DNA of 64,000 nucleotides from Pseudomonas sp. N3-W (GCF_024970185.1 NZ_CP103965.1:2104001-2168000), one strand, 5' to 3'. Counted from the first letter of the stretch, positions 45,795 through 53,968 are shown. The notes: a model not told the origin generated them from the sequence alone. Numbers and translations: made by a program.

Positions 45795-45833
45795 GCGCTG
45801 TCGGAGGCTCGGGCCGCGCTCGGATGATCAAGA

Positions 45834-46595
45834 TCAAAAGATCGCCGCGTTCGGCAGCTCCTGTGGGGAACCTTTGTTGAGCAATTGACTAAACGCCTCC
45901 AACTCACCTTTCTCCAGATCGGAGACCAGCACGAACCGCATGTGATTTTCCTGCCAGTACACCACGTTGAACCCGCGTATCGACTGACTCTGCCGGGCCT
46001 TGTCCGCGTCGGGGGTGGGCAGGATAAACACGTTGATCACATGCTTGGCCCGCCCATACGCCAGTGCCGCGGTGGTCTGGTGTTGCAGATAATCCAGGCG
46101 TCCGCCCAGCAATGGAAAGCCCTGCGCCGAGTAGTCGAACACCGGAGGGGCGAAGTCGAGTTTGCCAGTGAACCAGGGTTTGACGGTGTGGCGGTCGGAC
46201 GACACCACGTCATTCAGATGTTCGCCCATCAACGAGCGCACATGGCTCGACACGGCTTCTTCAAGTAATGGCTGTTCGCTGGATGGCGTCGCGATATACA
46301 GCACCGCTGCCAGCGCCAGCGCCGTTGCGGAAAAGGCCGGTGCCAGCCATTGGCGCACGCGCTCGAAAGTGCTGCTGCGAGGTGTTGCGTGACGGATCAG
46401 CGATGCCGGTGCCGGGTAGTAAAGCACATGCCGCTTCACGGCTGTTTTCATTAGCCGGATCTCATCGTGCAGTCGCGCGCACTCGGCACACCCGGCCAGG
46501 TGCTCGGTCACGGTTCTGGCCTGGGCCGAATCCAGTTCCTGGTCCAGATAGCCGTGAATCAGCGTCTGGCAAATGGTGCAGTCGTGGTCATTCAT
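45834..46595 (-). CDS. Anti-sigma factor (zinc-finger, membrane-bound)
   Basis: 253 aa. The N-terminal anti-sigma zinc finger is HDCTICQTLIHGYLDQELDS with HLAGCAEC (HxxxCxxC). One TM lies near residue 90 (PAFSATALALAAVLYIA), and a periplasmic domain follows. It would hold the adjacent ECF sigma factor inactive. It overlaps the sigma gene by 8 bp. The last codons (QELPNAAIF) are encoded by a dispersed CAGGAGCTGCCG...GCGATCTTTTGATC repeat, so the C-terminus is probably variable between strains. Confidence 0.88.
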   Translation of the reverse strand: MNDHDCTICQTLIHGYLDQELDSAQARTVTEHLAGCAECARLHDEIRLMKTAVKRHVLYYPAPASLIRHATPRSSTFERVRQWLAPAFSATALALAAVLYIATPSSEQPLLEEAVSSHVRSLMGEHLNDVVSSDRHTVKPWFTGKLDFAPPVFDYSAQGFPLLGGRLDYLQHQTTAALAYGRAKHVINVFILPTPDADKARQSQSIRGFNVVYWQENHMRFVLVSDLEKGELEAFSQLLNKGSPQELPNAAIF

Positions 46596-47100
46596 GGCGG
46601 TGCAACTTCAGTAGTTCCAGCTTGAGCATGGCCCGGGCGCGGGCCAGTCGCGACATCACCGTGCCGATGGGAATATCGACCACCAGGGCGATGTCCTTGT
46701 AGGGCATGTCTTCCAGCTCCTTGAGAATAATCACCTCGCGAAACGCCGGGGGCAGGGCGGCCAGGGCTTGCTGGATCAGCGCGGCATCTTCGGTGTGGAT
46801 GGCCAGCAGTTCCGGGGTCTGGCTGTGGCTCAGGGCAATGTCGTCTTCGGCCAGTTCATCGCCGATAGCGACCCAATGCTGGCCGCCCGAAGCCTTGAGC
46901 CAGGTGTAGCTTTCGTTACGCACGATGGTCAGGAACCAGGCCTTGGGGTTGCCATCGGTGAAACGGTGCAAAAATCTGAAGGCGCGCAGGGCGCTTTCCT
47001 GCACGACATCACGGGCGGCGCTGTCGTTACCGGTCAGCCAACGTGCGAGGTTGTAGGCCGCGTCCATGTGGGGCGCAAACAATTCCTCAAATCGCTTCAT
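46588..47100 (-). CDS. ECF RNA polymerase sigma factor
   Basis: 170 aa with sigma2 (MDAAYNLARWLTGNDSAARD, AFRFLHRFTDGNPKAWFLTI) and sigma4 (ALAALPPAFREVIILKELED, YKDIALVVDIPIGTVMSRLA) regions and no extra domain. It is first of a two-gene operon with its anti-sigma factor. A GGAATAAA-N15-GTTATAC element lies 25 bp upstream, and a matching one faces the divergent metallophosphoesterase gene, indicating autoregulation and a shared regulon. Confidence 0.93.
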   Translation of the reverse strand: MKRFEELFAPHMDAAYNLARWLTGNDSAARDVVQESALRAFRFLHRFTDGNPKAWFLTIVRNESYTWLKASGGQHWVAIGDELAEDDIALSHSQTPELLAIHTEDAALIQQALAALPPAFREVIILKELEDMPYKDIALVVDIPIGTVMSRLARARAMLKLELLKLHRHE

Positions 47101-47124
47101 CGTGATTTCCGCATCGTGTCACCC

Positions 47125-47154
47125 GTATAACTGCGATCCGTCGGGTTTTATTCC
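47125..47154 (-). promoter_or_regulatory. Putative ECF promoter driving sigma/anti-sigma genes
   Basis: On the minus strand GGAATAAA (47154-47147), 15 bp, GTTATAC (47131-47125). Same boxes and spacing as the divergent element at 47180. It places transcription start about 20 nt before the sigma start codon. Confidence 0.65.
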
Positions 47155-47179
47155 CGGGAAAAAACTTCTTTTTCGCTGT

Positions 47180-47209
47180 GGAATAAAGCGGCGTCCTGTC
47201 CGGTTGTAC
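47180..47209 (+). promoter_or_regulatory. Putative ECF promoter driving metallophosphoesterase operon
   Basis: GGAATAAA (47180-47187), 15 bp, GTTGTAC (47203-47209), 45 bp before the ATG at 47254. It differs by one base from the divergent copy. Confidence 0.65.
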
Positions 47210-47253
47210 TCGTGTCAGCTACTTCACTGTAGTCCGCCAGCGAGGGCACACCG

Positions 47254-48222
47254 ATGGACATTCACACCCAACAGCAACGCCGTACCGATGGCCCGTTGAA
47301 TCCTGATCGCCGAACGTTGCTCAAGTGCTCCGCATGGGCCGGCGCCGGGGTTATCTGGGCCTTGAGTGGCGGCATTCCCCGGGCTTTTGCGCTGGATGAT
47401 GACGGCAAGGTGTCTGATCCCAAGGCGCTGGCCAGCAGCTTCCACTTCGTGCAGATCAGCGACTCGCACATCGGCTTCAACAAGGAGGCCAACCCGGACC
47501 CGGTGAAGACCTTGCAGGTGGCCATCGACAAGGTCATCGCGCTGCCGAAACCGCCTTCGCTGATTCTCCATACCGGCGACATCACTCACCTGTCGAAACC
47601 GGAAGAGTTCGACACCGCTGCGCAACTGCTCAAAGGCCTGCCGTCGACCATTCACTACATACCGGGGGAACACGACACGCTCGACGAGGGCGGCGGCCAG
47701 CTCTATTTGCAGCGTTACGGCAAGGGCACCAAGGGCAATGGCTGGTACAGCTTCGACGACCATGGCGTGCACTTCATCGCTTTGGTCAATGTCTTCAACT
47801 TTCAGGCCGGGCACGAGGCCACGTTGGGCGCCGATCAACTGGCATGGCTGGCCGATGACCTGCGTGCGGTGGCAACCAGCACGCCGGTGGTGGTGTTTAC
47901 CCATATTCCGCTGTGGACGATTTATCAGCCTTGGGGCTGGGGCACCGAGGACGGCGATCAGGCCATCGCCCTGTTGCGCAAGTACGGCTCGGTGACGGTA
48001 CTCAATGGCCATATTCATCAGGTCATTCAAAAGGTCGAAGGCAACATCACTTTCCATACCGCACGCGGTACGGCGTATCCGCAGCCTGCACCGGGAGCGG
48101 CACCCGCTCCGGGACCCATGACGGTGGCTGCCGATCAACTGCGTAATTACCTGGGAATTACCGACGTGAAGGCGACACAGGGCGATCATCCATTGGCGCT
48201 GATTGATTCGACGCTGGTCTAG
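47254..48222 (+). CDS. Tat-exported metallophosphoesterase
   Basis: 322 aa. Twin-arginine signal DRRTLLKCSAWAGAGVIWAL. Calcineurin-like phosphoesterase motifs: FVQISDSHIGF (D-x-H), LHTGDITHLSKPEEF (GDxxH), GEHDTLDEGG (in place of GNHD), VFTHIPLW and LNGHIHQV. It acts in the periplasm on an unknown phosphoester. The cupredoxin gene starts 14 bp after it, so the two form an operon, probably under the ECF sigma factor encoded on the other side. Confidence 0.9.
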   Translation: MDIHTQQQRRTDGPLNPDRRTLLKCSAWAGAGVIWALSGGIPRAFALDDDGKVSDPKALASSFHFVQISDSHIGFNKEANPDPVKTLQVAIDKVIALPKPPSLILHTGDITHLSKPEEFDTAAQLLKGLPSTIHYIPGEHDTLDEGGGQLYLQRYGKGTKGNGWYSFDDHGVHFIALVNVFNFQAGHEATLGADQLAWLADDLRAVATSTPVVVFTHIPLWTIYQPWGWGTEDGDQAIALLRKYGSVTVLNGHIHQVIQKVEGNITFHTARGTAYPQPAPGAAPAPGPMTVAADQLRNYLGITDVKATQGDHPLALIDSTLV

Positions 48223-48236
48223 GGGAGGGCATTGAG

Positions 48237-48545
48237 ATGAACAGGCTGCTGATGATGACTGGCTGTTTGATGCTGTCGGTGCCGGTGTGGGCCCAGGACG
48301 TGAACGTCGACATCAAGGAATTCATGTTCGGCCCCAAGGACCTGACGGTGGCGGTGGGGACCAAGGTGACGTGGGTCAATGATGACCAGATCCCCCACAC
48401 CGTGTCGGAAACCCACAAGGTGTTCCGCTCCGGGGCACTGGACACCCATGACAGCTTTTCCTATGTATTCAATACGCCGGGAGAATATGAGTATTTTTGC
48501 GTGCTGCATCCGCAGATGATTGGCCGGATTGTGGTCACGCAGTGA
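48237..48545 (+). CDS. Small periplasmic cupredoxin (amicyanin/plastocyanin-like)
   Basis: 102 aa with signal MNRLLMMTGCLMLSVPVWA. Copper ligands: His in DDQIPHTVSE, Cys, His and Met in YFCVLHPQMIGRIVV. The compact size (about 83 aa mature) resembles pseudoazurin/amicyanin-type electron carriers. GGGAGG upstream is a good ribosome site. Pairing with a metallophosphoesterase and an ECF system suggests a role in an envelope stress or redox response; the electron partner is not evident. Confidence 0.9.
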   Translation: MNRLLMMTGCLMLSVPVWAQDVNVDIKEFMFGPKDLTVAVGTKVTWVNDDQIPHTVSETHKVFRSGALDTHDSFSYVFNTPGEYEYFCVLHPQMIGRIVVTQ

Positions 48546-48563
48546 ACTGATCAACACCGATAA

Positions 48564-48657
48564 CCTGTGGGAGCGAGCCTGCTCGCGAAGGGGTCGTCAG
48601 CTTCGACATCAATGTTGACTGACACACCGCTATCGCGAGTAGGCTCGCTCCCACAAT
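48564..48657. repeat. REP inverted pair
   Basis: CTGTGGGAGCGAGCCTGCTC (from 48565) opposite ATCGCGAGTAGGCTCGCTCC (48632-48651), with the GACTGACACACCGC linker. Confidence 0.85.
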
Positions 48658-48683
48658 GGATCCATTCGGGTCCGGGAATGGGA

Positions 48684-49151
48684 TCAGAGCTCCAACCCAT
48701 CCTGAATCACCGACAGCAGATTCACCTCTGTCAGCGCCACCGCATCCGGTTGTTGCCCCGACTGCTCGATCGATTGCAGCCACCATTGCGATTCGCCGTG
48801 TGCATTCACGGTGCGTAGTAGTGGGATCTCCTTGTCCTTGAGGCGGATCTCGATGCGTCCCTGGCCATCGCTGGTGAAGCGGGCTATCGGGTCGAAGGTG
48901 ATGCTGTGATGATTGCCTTCGATCTGCAACTGATCGATGGCGTAGTCATAGGCCACACCTTCCGGGTGGCTTTCAATGACATGGGTGGCAATGCGCTTGA
49001 GGGTCAGCCCCGCCTCCGTCAGCGGGTGCAGCCACGCTTCAATGCGGTGATACAGTTCGTAAACCTGTCCTGGCCAGCTGTCGATCGCCTGCTCGGCGCC
49101 AATGTGCCGGGTCTGTTTCAATTTAGCGGCGAGCTCGTCTGCCTTACTCAT
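48684..49151 (-). CDS. Conserved hypothetical protein, 155 aa
   Basis: Soluble protein starting MSKADELAAKLKQTRHIGAE, with a conserved-looking core (ELYHRIEAWLHPLTEAGLTL, IEIRLKDKEIPLLRTVNAHG). No known catalytic motif is recognised. Start ATG 49151 with AGAAGGA upstream; in-frame starts further 5' lack a ribosome site. It is divergent from the RNase T2 gene. Function unknown. Confidence 0.72.
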   Translation of the reverse strand: MSKADELAAKLKQTRHIGAEQAIDSWPGQVYELYHRIEAWLHPLTEAGLTLKRIATHVIESHPEGVAYDYAIDQLQIEGNHHSITFDPIARFTSDGQGRIEIRLKDKEIPLLRTVNAHGESQWWLQSIEQSGQQPDAVALTEVNLLSVIQDGLEL

Positions 49152-49299
49152 GTCGGTTCCTTCTCGTGATGTAAGAATGATCGTAGCCCTTTCAAGGTAC
49201 TGCACGTTTTGTCTCGCGTCATGTGCTTGCAACACAAGCGTGGCAAAACCATCCCTTGGCCAATCACGGGCCATCACCATCATCCCCAAGGAGTGGGTT

Positions 49300-49965
49300 A
49301 TGAAAAAGCTTTACACAGTGGTCGCGCTCATCGCGCTGACATTCGGCAGTATCGGTCTGAGCACGGCTCGTCAATCCCAGAGCGCCAAACCCCAGGCCGA
49401 ATCGGTAGCCGGCGTATTCGACTACTACCTGCTGACGCTGTCCTGGTCGCCAACGTTCTGCCTCACTCACAAAGACGATGCCCAGTGTTCCGCCAAGGGC
49501 TACGGCTTTGTGCTTCACGGTCTGTGGCCGCAGTACGCCGGTGGCGGCTGGCCGGAATCGTGCCCGCCGATCACAACCCTGTCCCCGGCGGAAAATGCCA
49601 AGGGCCTGACGCTGTTTCCGACCCAGAAACTGCTGGACCACGAATGGGCCAAACACGGCACCTGCAGCGGTCTTGGCGCGATGGGTTATATGGACGCAGC
49701 GGACAAGGCCGTCGGTGCGGTCAACATTCCGCAGAAGTTGCAGCCGTTCAGCAACTCGTATTACTTCGAGGCACAGGAAATCGCCAACATGTTTCGCCAG
49801 GCTAACCCCGGTATTCCGGCTGACGGGATTGCGATTATCTGCAGCGGTCCGGAACTGTCGGAGGTGCGGGTGTGCATGGGCAAGGACCTGGGGTTCGGGG
49901 CTTGCGGCAAGGGCGTGAAAACCCAGTGTCGCGCGGGTGATATCCGGGTTCCGCCTTCGCGCTGA
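49300..49965 (+). CDS. Ribonuclease T2 family (RNase I-like)
   Basis: 221-aa exported endoribonuclease. Signal MKKLYTVVALIALTFGSIGL. Both catalytic segments are intact: CAS I GFVLHGLWPQY and CAS II LDHEWAKHGTC, with several Cys for disulfides. It degrades RNA in the periplasm. AAGGAG lies 6 nt before ATG 49300. Its physiological role in pseudomonads is not settled. Confidence 0.92.
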   Translation: MKKLYTVVALIALTFGSIGLSTARQSQSAKPQAESVAGVFDYYLLTLSWSPTFCLTHKDDAQCSAKGYGFVLHGLWPQYAGGGWPESCPPITTLSPAENAKGLTLFPTQKLLDHEWAKHGTCSGLGAMGYMDAADKAVGAVNIPQKLQPFSNSYYFEAQEIANMFRQANPGIPADGIAIICSGPELSEVRVCMGKDLGFGACGKGVKTQCRAGDIRVPPSR

Positions 49966-49985
49966 TTTCGGGGCGCATACGTTGT

Positions 49986-50062
49986 GCTCGCGATAGCGCA
50001 GTTGCATTCAACACTGGGGTTGAATGGGCGACCGTTATCGCGAGCAATCTCGATCCCACAAG
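49986..50062. repeat. Degenerate REP-like inverted repeat
   Basis: TGCTCGCGATAGCG (49985-49998) faces CGTTATCGCGAGCA (50033-50046), followed by ATCTCGATCCCACAAGG, between convergent genes. Likely a decayed REP pair. Confidence 0.6.
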
Positions 50063-50074
50063 GGGCTTTGGTGT

Positions 50075-50725
50075 TCAGACGGTTATATCACTGGCATCGA
50101 TCAAGCCGAATTCCGACAGATCCTCGCGTAATTGCCCCGCATTGAAAAACTGAATGGCATGAAAGCCCATTCGCCGTGCTCCTTCGATGTTCGGTAAATG
50201 GTCATCGATGAACACCGCCCGACGGCTGTCCACGTCGTAGCGTGACTGAAGCAACTGGAAGATTTCCGGTGAAGGCTTGATCAGCCCCTCGACACCCGAT
50301 ACCACAATCCCTTCGAACCGTTGCAGGAACTCGAACCGCTCAAGCGCAATCGGGAACGTTTCGGCGGACCAGTTGGTCAGTGCCAGCAGCCGGACACCCT
50401 TGCCGTGCAGTTCGTCGAGAATCTCCACGGTTTCCTCGATGGCACCGTCGAGCGTTTCTTCCCAACGCTCCTGATAGGCGCGGATAAAGGTCTCCTGAGC
50501 CGGGTGGCGGGCAATGGCTTCTGCAACCCCGGCCTGCCACGTCCGACCCCGGTCCTGCTCTTCGTTCCAGGCGCTGTTACACACCTCACTGAGGAACGTT
50601 TCCATGGCCCTTACGTCGGCGCCAAACAATTTTCGGTAAAGGTTTCTGGGGTTCCAGCGGATAAGTACATTGCCGAGATCAAATACCACGGTGTCGACAG
50701 GGGGTTGATGATGCTGAGTACGCAT
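50075..50725 (-). CDS. HAD-superfamily hydrolase, subfamily IA (YihX-like)
   Basis: 216 aa. Motif I VVFDLGNVLIRWNPRN (nucleophile Asp; the usual second Asp is Gly, as in the YihX-type sugar phosphatases), motif II LALTNWS, motif III Lys in VEGLIKPSPEIF, motif IV VFIDDHLPNIEGAR. The catalytic residues are intact. It probably dephosphorylates small phosphosugars such as alpha-glucose-1-phosphate; the substrate is unknown. Confidence 0.88.
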   Translation of the reverse strand: MRTQHHQPPVDTVVFDLGNVLIRWNPRNLYRKLFGADVRAMETFLSEVCNSAWNEEQDRGRTWQAGVAEAIARHPAQETFIRAYQERWEETLDGAIEETVEILDELHGKGVRLLALTNWSAETFPIALERFEFLQRFEGIVVSGVEGLIKPSPEIFQLLQSRYDVDSRRAVFIDDHLPNIEGARRMGFHAIQFFNAGQLREDLSEFGLIDASDITV

Positions 50726-50822
50726 GTGTTTCCTCCATGGGTAAACCGGTTGTACAAGGCTTGAGGTCGATGAGACTAGCAGAGAGGCTTTTCCCTTTAG
50801 TCATGAACTTGCCCGTAGACTT

Positions 50823-50874
50823 GGGGGCGTTCTCAATTAGTTTCGCGGCGTGAAAACTAATTGAGAACGCCCCC
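50823..50874. mobile_element. Minimal copy of the GGGGGCGTTCTCAATTAG inverted-repeat element
   Basis: GGGGGCGTTCTCAATTAGTTT (50823-50843) and its inverse GAAAACTAATTGAGAACGCC (from 50852) ending at 50874, around an 8-bp loop CGCGGCGT. The arms match those of the 265-bp element at 12478, whose two internal hairpins are missing here. The residual GGCGTGAAAAC matches the right inner end of the long copy, which suggests internal deletion. It sits 62 bp before the diguanylate cyclase start. Confidence 0.75.
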
Positions 50875-50935
50875 TAGGCTCACAAAAATAAGGGTTTTGG
50901 GTTTTCGCCCACGACTGACCCTCCAGGACGCGCCT

Positions 50936-52507
50936 TTGCCTATCCCCATTTACGACCCGTTGCACGCCCCCGGTGGCGCTTTGAAACGCTTGCCACTGCT
51001 CAAGGCAGCGGTACTGTTTATCGCGACGGTGTGCCTGTGCCTCTGTGGTTTGTTGTACCTGCAACTGGAGCAGTCGCGCCGTCATGATCTGGAGCTGGCT
51101 GAAGCGGCGTCGTCAAACCTGACCCGGGCGATGGCCCAGCAGGCTGAAGACACCTTCATGAAGGCCGATCTGGTGCTGACGAGCCTGGCGGACTGGATCC
51201 AGGTCGAAGGATTTGGCCCGACCCAACTGGCGCGCCTGCAAAAAACCTTTGCCCGACGGGTGCTGACGCTGGATCAATTGCACGGGATTTTTCTGTTCGA
51301 CAAGCAGGGGCAGTGGGTCATTACGTCTTACTCGGACCTGCCCCGTGGTTTGGGTGTGTCGGATCGCGAGTACTTCAAGTTTCACCAGCAAAACGTATCG
51401 TCCTTAGCGCATATCGGCCCGGCGATTCGTAGTCGGGAAAATGGTGACTGGATCATTCCGGTGTCCAAGCGGGTCAATGACAAGAACGGCAATTTCCAGG
51501 GCGTCTTGATGGCCGGTATCAAGATGTCGTACTTCGATCAGTTCTTCAAAAGCTTCAGCATCGATGGCAATGGCTCAATGTTTCTGGCTTTGACCGACGG
51601 CACTTTGCTGGCGCGGCGGCCGTTCGTTGAATCACAGATCGGCACGTCGCTGGCTCAAGGAACGATTTTCCAGAAGCACCTGCCGAGTGCACGCTCCGGC
51701 AACGCGATGATCGGCTCGGTAGTCGACGGCACCGTGCGTTTGTATGGCTATCGGCAACTCGACGCCTATCCGCTGGTGGTCTCGGCGGCGTCGTCCAGGG
51801 ATGCGATTCTCAAGAGCTGGTACGCGACGGCGTTTCAATCCAGTGTGATCGTGGCCATGGTGGTACTCGGGGTGGGGTTGTTTGGCTGGGTGTTCATTCA
51901 TCAGGTGCGCGATGGCGAGCGGATCGAGGCCGATTTGCGCAAGGCCCAGGAGGCCCTGGAACTGATCGCGACGCACGACAGCCTGACCGGACTGGCGAAC
52001 CGGCGGCTGTTCGAGCGGGCACTGGAAATCGAGTTCGGGCGGGGTGCCAGGCAGTCCAGCCCGCTGAGTCTGGTGATGCTCGACATTGATTTTTTCAAGC
52101 GTTACAACGATACGTATGGCCATGTGGCAGGGGATCACTGCCTGGCCGAAGTCGCGAAAGCGTTGAAAAGTTGCTGTCATCGCAAGTCCGATCTGGCGGT
52201 TCGCTATGGCGGCGAGGAGTTTGCGGTGCTGCTGCCCGACACGGATATTCATGGCGCGCTGGCGATTGCCGAGCAAGTCCGGCGCGCTGTCATGGACAAG
52301 AACATCACCCACAGCGGTTCACCGACCGGTTATGTCACGGTCAGCCTTGGTTGCTATTCGTTTGTACCCACAGGTCGTGACGACATCGAAGTGTTCATTC
52401 AGCGCGCCGACGCAGCGCTGTATCAGGCCAAACATTCGGGGCGAAACCGTTCGGCTGTGCTCTCGCTGGAAGGTGGTGTCGAGGCCTTGATGCGTTCGGA
52501 CCGGTAA
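50936..52507 (+). CDS. Diguanylate cyclase with periplasmic Cache sensor (dCache-GGDEF)
   Basis: 523 aa from TTG 50936 (AGGA 7 nt upstream); no ATG start is available and an earlier TTG at 50861 lies inside the palindrome. TM1 is about 18-40 (LKAAVLFIATVCLCLCGLLY), then a Cache/PDC ligand-binding domain (about 60-290), TM2 (SVIVAMVVLGVGLFGWVFIH) and a GGDEF domain with RYGGEEFAVLLPDTD intact. RKSD five residues before GGEEF is the inhibitory I-site. It makes c-di-GMP in response to an extracellular ligand. Confidence 0.88.
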   Translation: MPIPIYDPLHAPGGALKRLPLLKAAVLFIATVCLCLCGLLYLQLEQSRRHDLELAEAASSNLTRAMAQQAEDTFMKADLVLTSLADWIQVEGFGPTQLARLQKTFARRVLTLDQLHGIFLFDKQGQWVITSYSDLPRGLGVSDREYFKFHQQNVSSLAHIGPAIRSRENGDWIIPVSKRVNDKNGNFQGVLMAGIKMSYFDQFFKSFSIDGNGSMFLALTDGTLLARRPFVESQIGTSLAQGTIFQKHLPSARSGNAMIGSVVDGTVRLYGYRQLDAYPLVVSAASSRDAILKSWYATAFQSSVIVAMVVLGVGLFGWVFIHQVRDGERIEADLRKAQEALELIATHDSLTGLANRRLFERALEIEFGRGARQSSPLSLVMLDIDFFKRYNDTYGHVAGDHCLAEVAKALKSCCHRKSDLAVRYGGEEFAVLLPDTDIHGALAIAEQVRRAVMDKNITHSGSPTGYVTVSLGCYSFVPTGRDDIEVFIQRADAALYQAKHSGRNRSAVLSLEGGVEALMRSDR

Positions 52508-52557
52508 TACGGCAGGCGATCAGGCCAGGACTTGTGTCATGGCCCGATGCGAGAGGG

Positions 52558-52884
52558 TCAACCGCCCGAAGGGCCTGTGCCGATCGGTGTACCGGATCCA
52601 CCAGTGGTTCCGGCCCCGGAGCCGGTGCTGCCACCATTGACCCCCGTGCCGGGGCTGTCGTTGTCTGACGCGGGGCCGCCAGTCGGTGTGCTGGGGGTGT
52701 TGGTGTTATCGGGGGCCATGGTCGAGCCGCCGTTGGGGCCAGTCTGGCCGGTCTGGGCGCCTCCGTTTCCGCTGCCGCTGCCACTTCCACCGCTGCCACT
52801 GCCACCACCGGCCGCGAAAGACGCCGCAGATGTGGCAGACAATAGGCCGGCCAGCAATAGCGCGGCAATTCTGGTATTCATCAT
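52558..52884 (-). CDS. Gly/Ser-rich secreted low-complexity protein
   Basis: 108 aa: signal peptide MMNTRIAALLLAGLLSATSA...FAA, then a tail made almost wholly of Gly, Ser, Thr, Asn and Pro (GGGSGSGGSGSGSGNGG early, GTGVNGGSTGSGAGTTGG late). No Cys or folded domain is apparent, so the mature protein is predicted disordered. GGAG 7 nt before the first ATG. Similar small proteins are common in fluorescent pseudomonads; the function is unknown. Confidence 0.7.
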   Translation of the reverse strand: MMNTRIAALLLAGLLSATSAASFAAGGGSGSGGSGSGSGNGGAQTGQTGPNGGSTMAPDNTNTPSTPTGGPASDNDSPGTGVNGGSTGSGAGTTGGSGTPIGTGPSGG

Positions 52885-52970
52885 GTTGAGTCTCCAAAGA
52901 TGAGTGGTTACATGATGTTGGTGGGACATGGGGGCGGCTTGGTGCCGTTTAGATGACGAGCGGTAGGTAA

Positions 52971-53147
52971 TCAGTCTGCGCGGCCGGCTGCCAGCGTTTT
53001 ATTGAACACCCGGTATTCACGGGCATTGCGGCCGAATTCCTGGCAGGTACGCGAATTCGTCAACGCGGGCGCGTATTGCGCCAGTTTGCTTTCCAGGTGT
53101 TGCCGCACTTGACGCAACCCTCTGCGCGCGCGGCAGTCACATATCAA
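52971..53147 (-). CDS. Possible short protein, 58 aa
   Basis: The minus-strand frame from TTG 53147 to TGA 52971 reads CDCRARRGLRQVRQHLESKL then AQYAPALTNSRTCQEFGRNA and REYRVFNKTLAAGRAD. Its composition is coding-like (amphipathic helices, three Cys), but the ribosome site is only 2 nt from the TTG and no family is recognised. It may be a remnant of a longer gene. Confidence 0.28.
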   Translation of the reverse strand: MICDCRARRGLRQVRQHLESKLAQYAPALTNSRTCQEFGRNAREYRVFNKTLAAGRAD

Positions 53148-53173
53148 GTCCCTCGCTATCCGGAGTCGGCTCG

Positions 53174-53968
53174 ATGAAAAATCTGCGAATCGCGACCTTC
53201 AATGTCAACGGCATACGTGCCCGGTTGCCGAACCTGCTGGCCTGGCTGGCGCGGGAAAAACCGGACATCGTCTGCCTGCAGGAACTCAAGTCAGCGGACA
53301 GCGCCTTTCCGGCCGGCGAACTGGAGGCTGCTGGCTACGGCGCGCTCTGGCAAGGCCAGGCATCGTGGAATGGCGTGGCGATTCTGGCCCGGGATGCGCA
53401 ACCGCTGGAGAGTCGGCGCGGCTTGCCCGGTGACGACTCCGATACCCAGAGTCGCTATCTGGAAGCGGCAGTCCACGGGGTGCTGGTGGGATGTCTGTAC
53501 CTGCCCAACGGCAACCCGCAGCCAGGGCCGAAGTTCGATTACAAACTGGCATGGTTCGAGCGGCTGATCAGCTACGCACAGGCGCTCCAGAGCAGTGAAC
53601 ACCCTGTGGTGCTGGCAGGGGATTTCAATGTGGTGCCGACTGACCTGGACATCTACAACCCGCGATCCTGGCTCAAGGATGCGCTGCTGCAACCCGAGAG
53701 TCGCGAGTGCTATCAGCGGCTTCTGGATCAGGGCTGGACCGATTCGCTGCGACACCTTTACCCGCAAGACCGGCTCTACACGTTCTGGGATTACTTCCGT
53801 CAGCATTGGCAGAAAAACTCCGGGTTGCGCATCGATCATCTGCTGCTCAATCCGGCGCTGAGTCCTTATCTGCATGAGGCCGGCGTCGATGCCTGGGTGC
53901 GTAACGAGCCCCATGCCAGCGATCACGCACCCACCTGGATTCGCCTGGGCTCACGCAAGCGGCGTTGA
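53174..53968 (+). CDS. xthA: Exodeoxyribonuclease III
   Basis: 264-aa AP endonuclease/3'-5' exonuclease of the EEP fold. IATFNVNGIRARLPNLLAWL (Asn), DIVCLQELKSADSAFP (metal Glu), VGCLYLPNGNPQPGPKFDYK, VLAGDFNVVPTDLDIY (Asp-x-Asn), RIDHLLLNP and SDHAPTWIRL (Asp-His) are all in place. It functions in base excision repair. There is only weak upstream sequence (CTATCCGGAG ribosome site). Confidence 0.95.
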   Translation: MKNLRIATFNVNGIRARLPNLLAWLAREKPDIVCLQELKSADSAFPAGELEAAGYGALWQGQASWNGVAILARDAQPLESRRGLPGDDSDTQSRYLEAAVHGVLVGCLYLPNGNPQPGPKFDYKLAWFERLISYAQALQSSEHPVVLAGDFNVVPTDLDIYNPRSWLKDALLQPESRECYQRLLDQGWTDSLRHLYPQDRLYTFWDYFRQHWQKNSGLRIDHLLLNPALSPYLHEAGVDAWVRNEPHASDHAPTWIRLGSRKRR

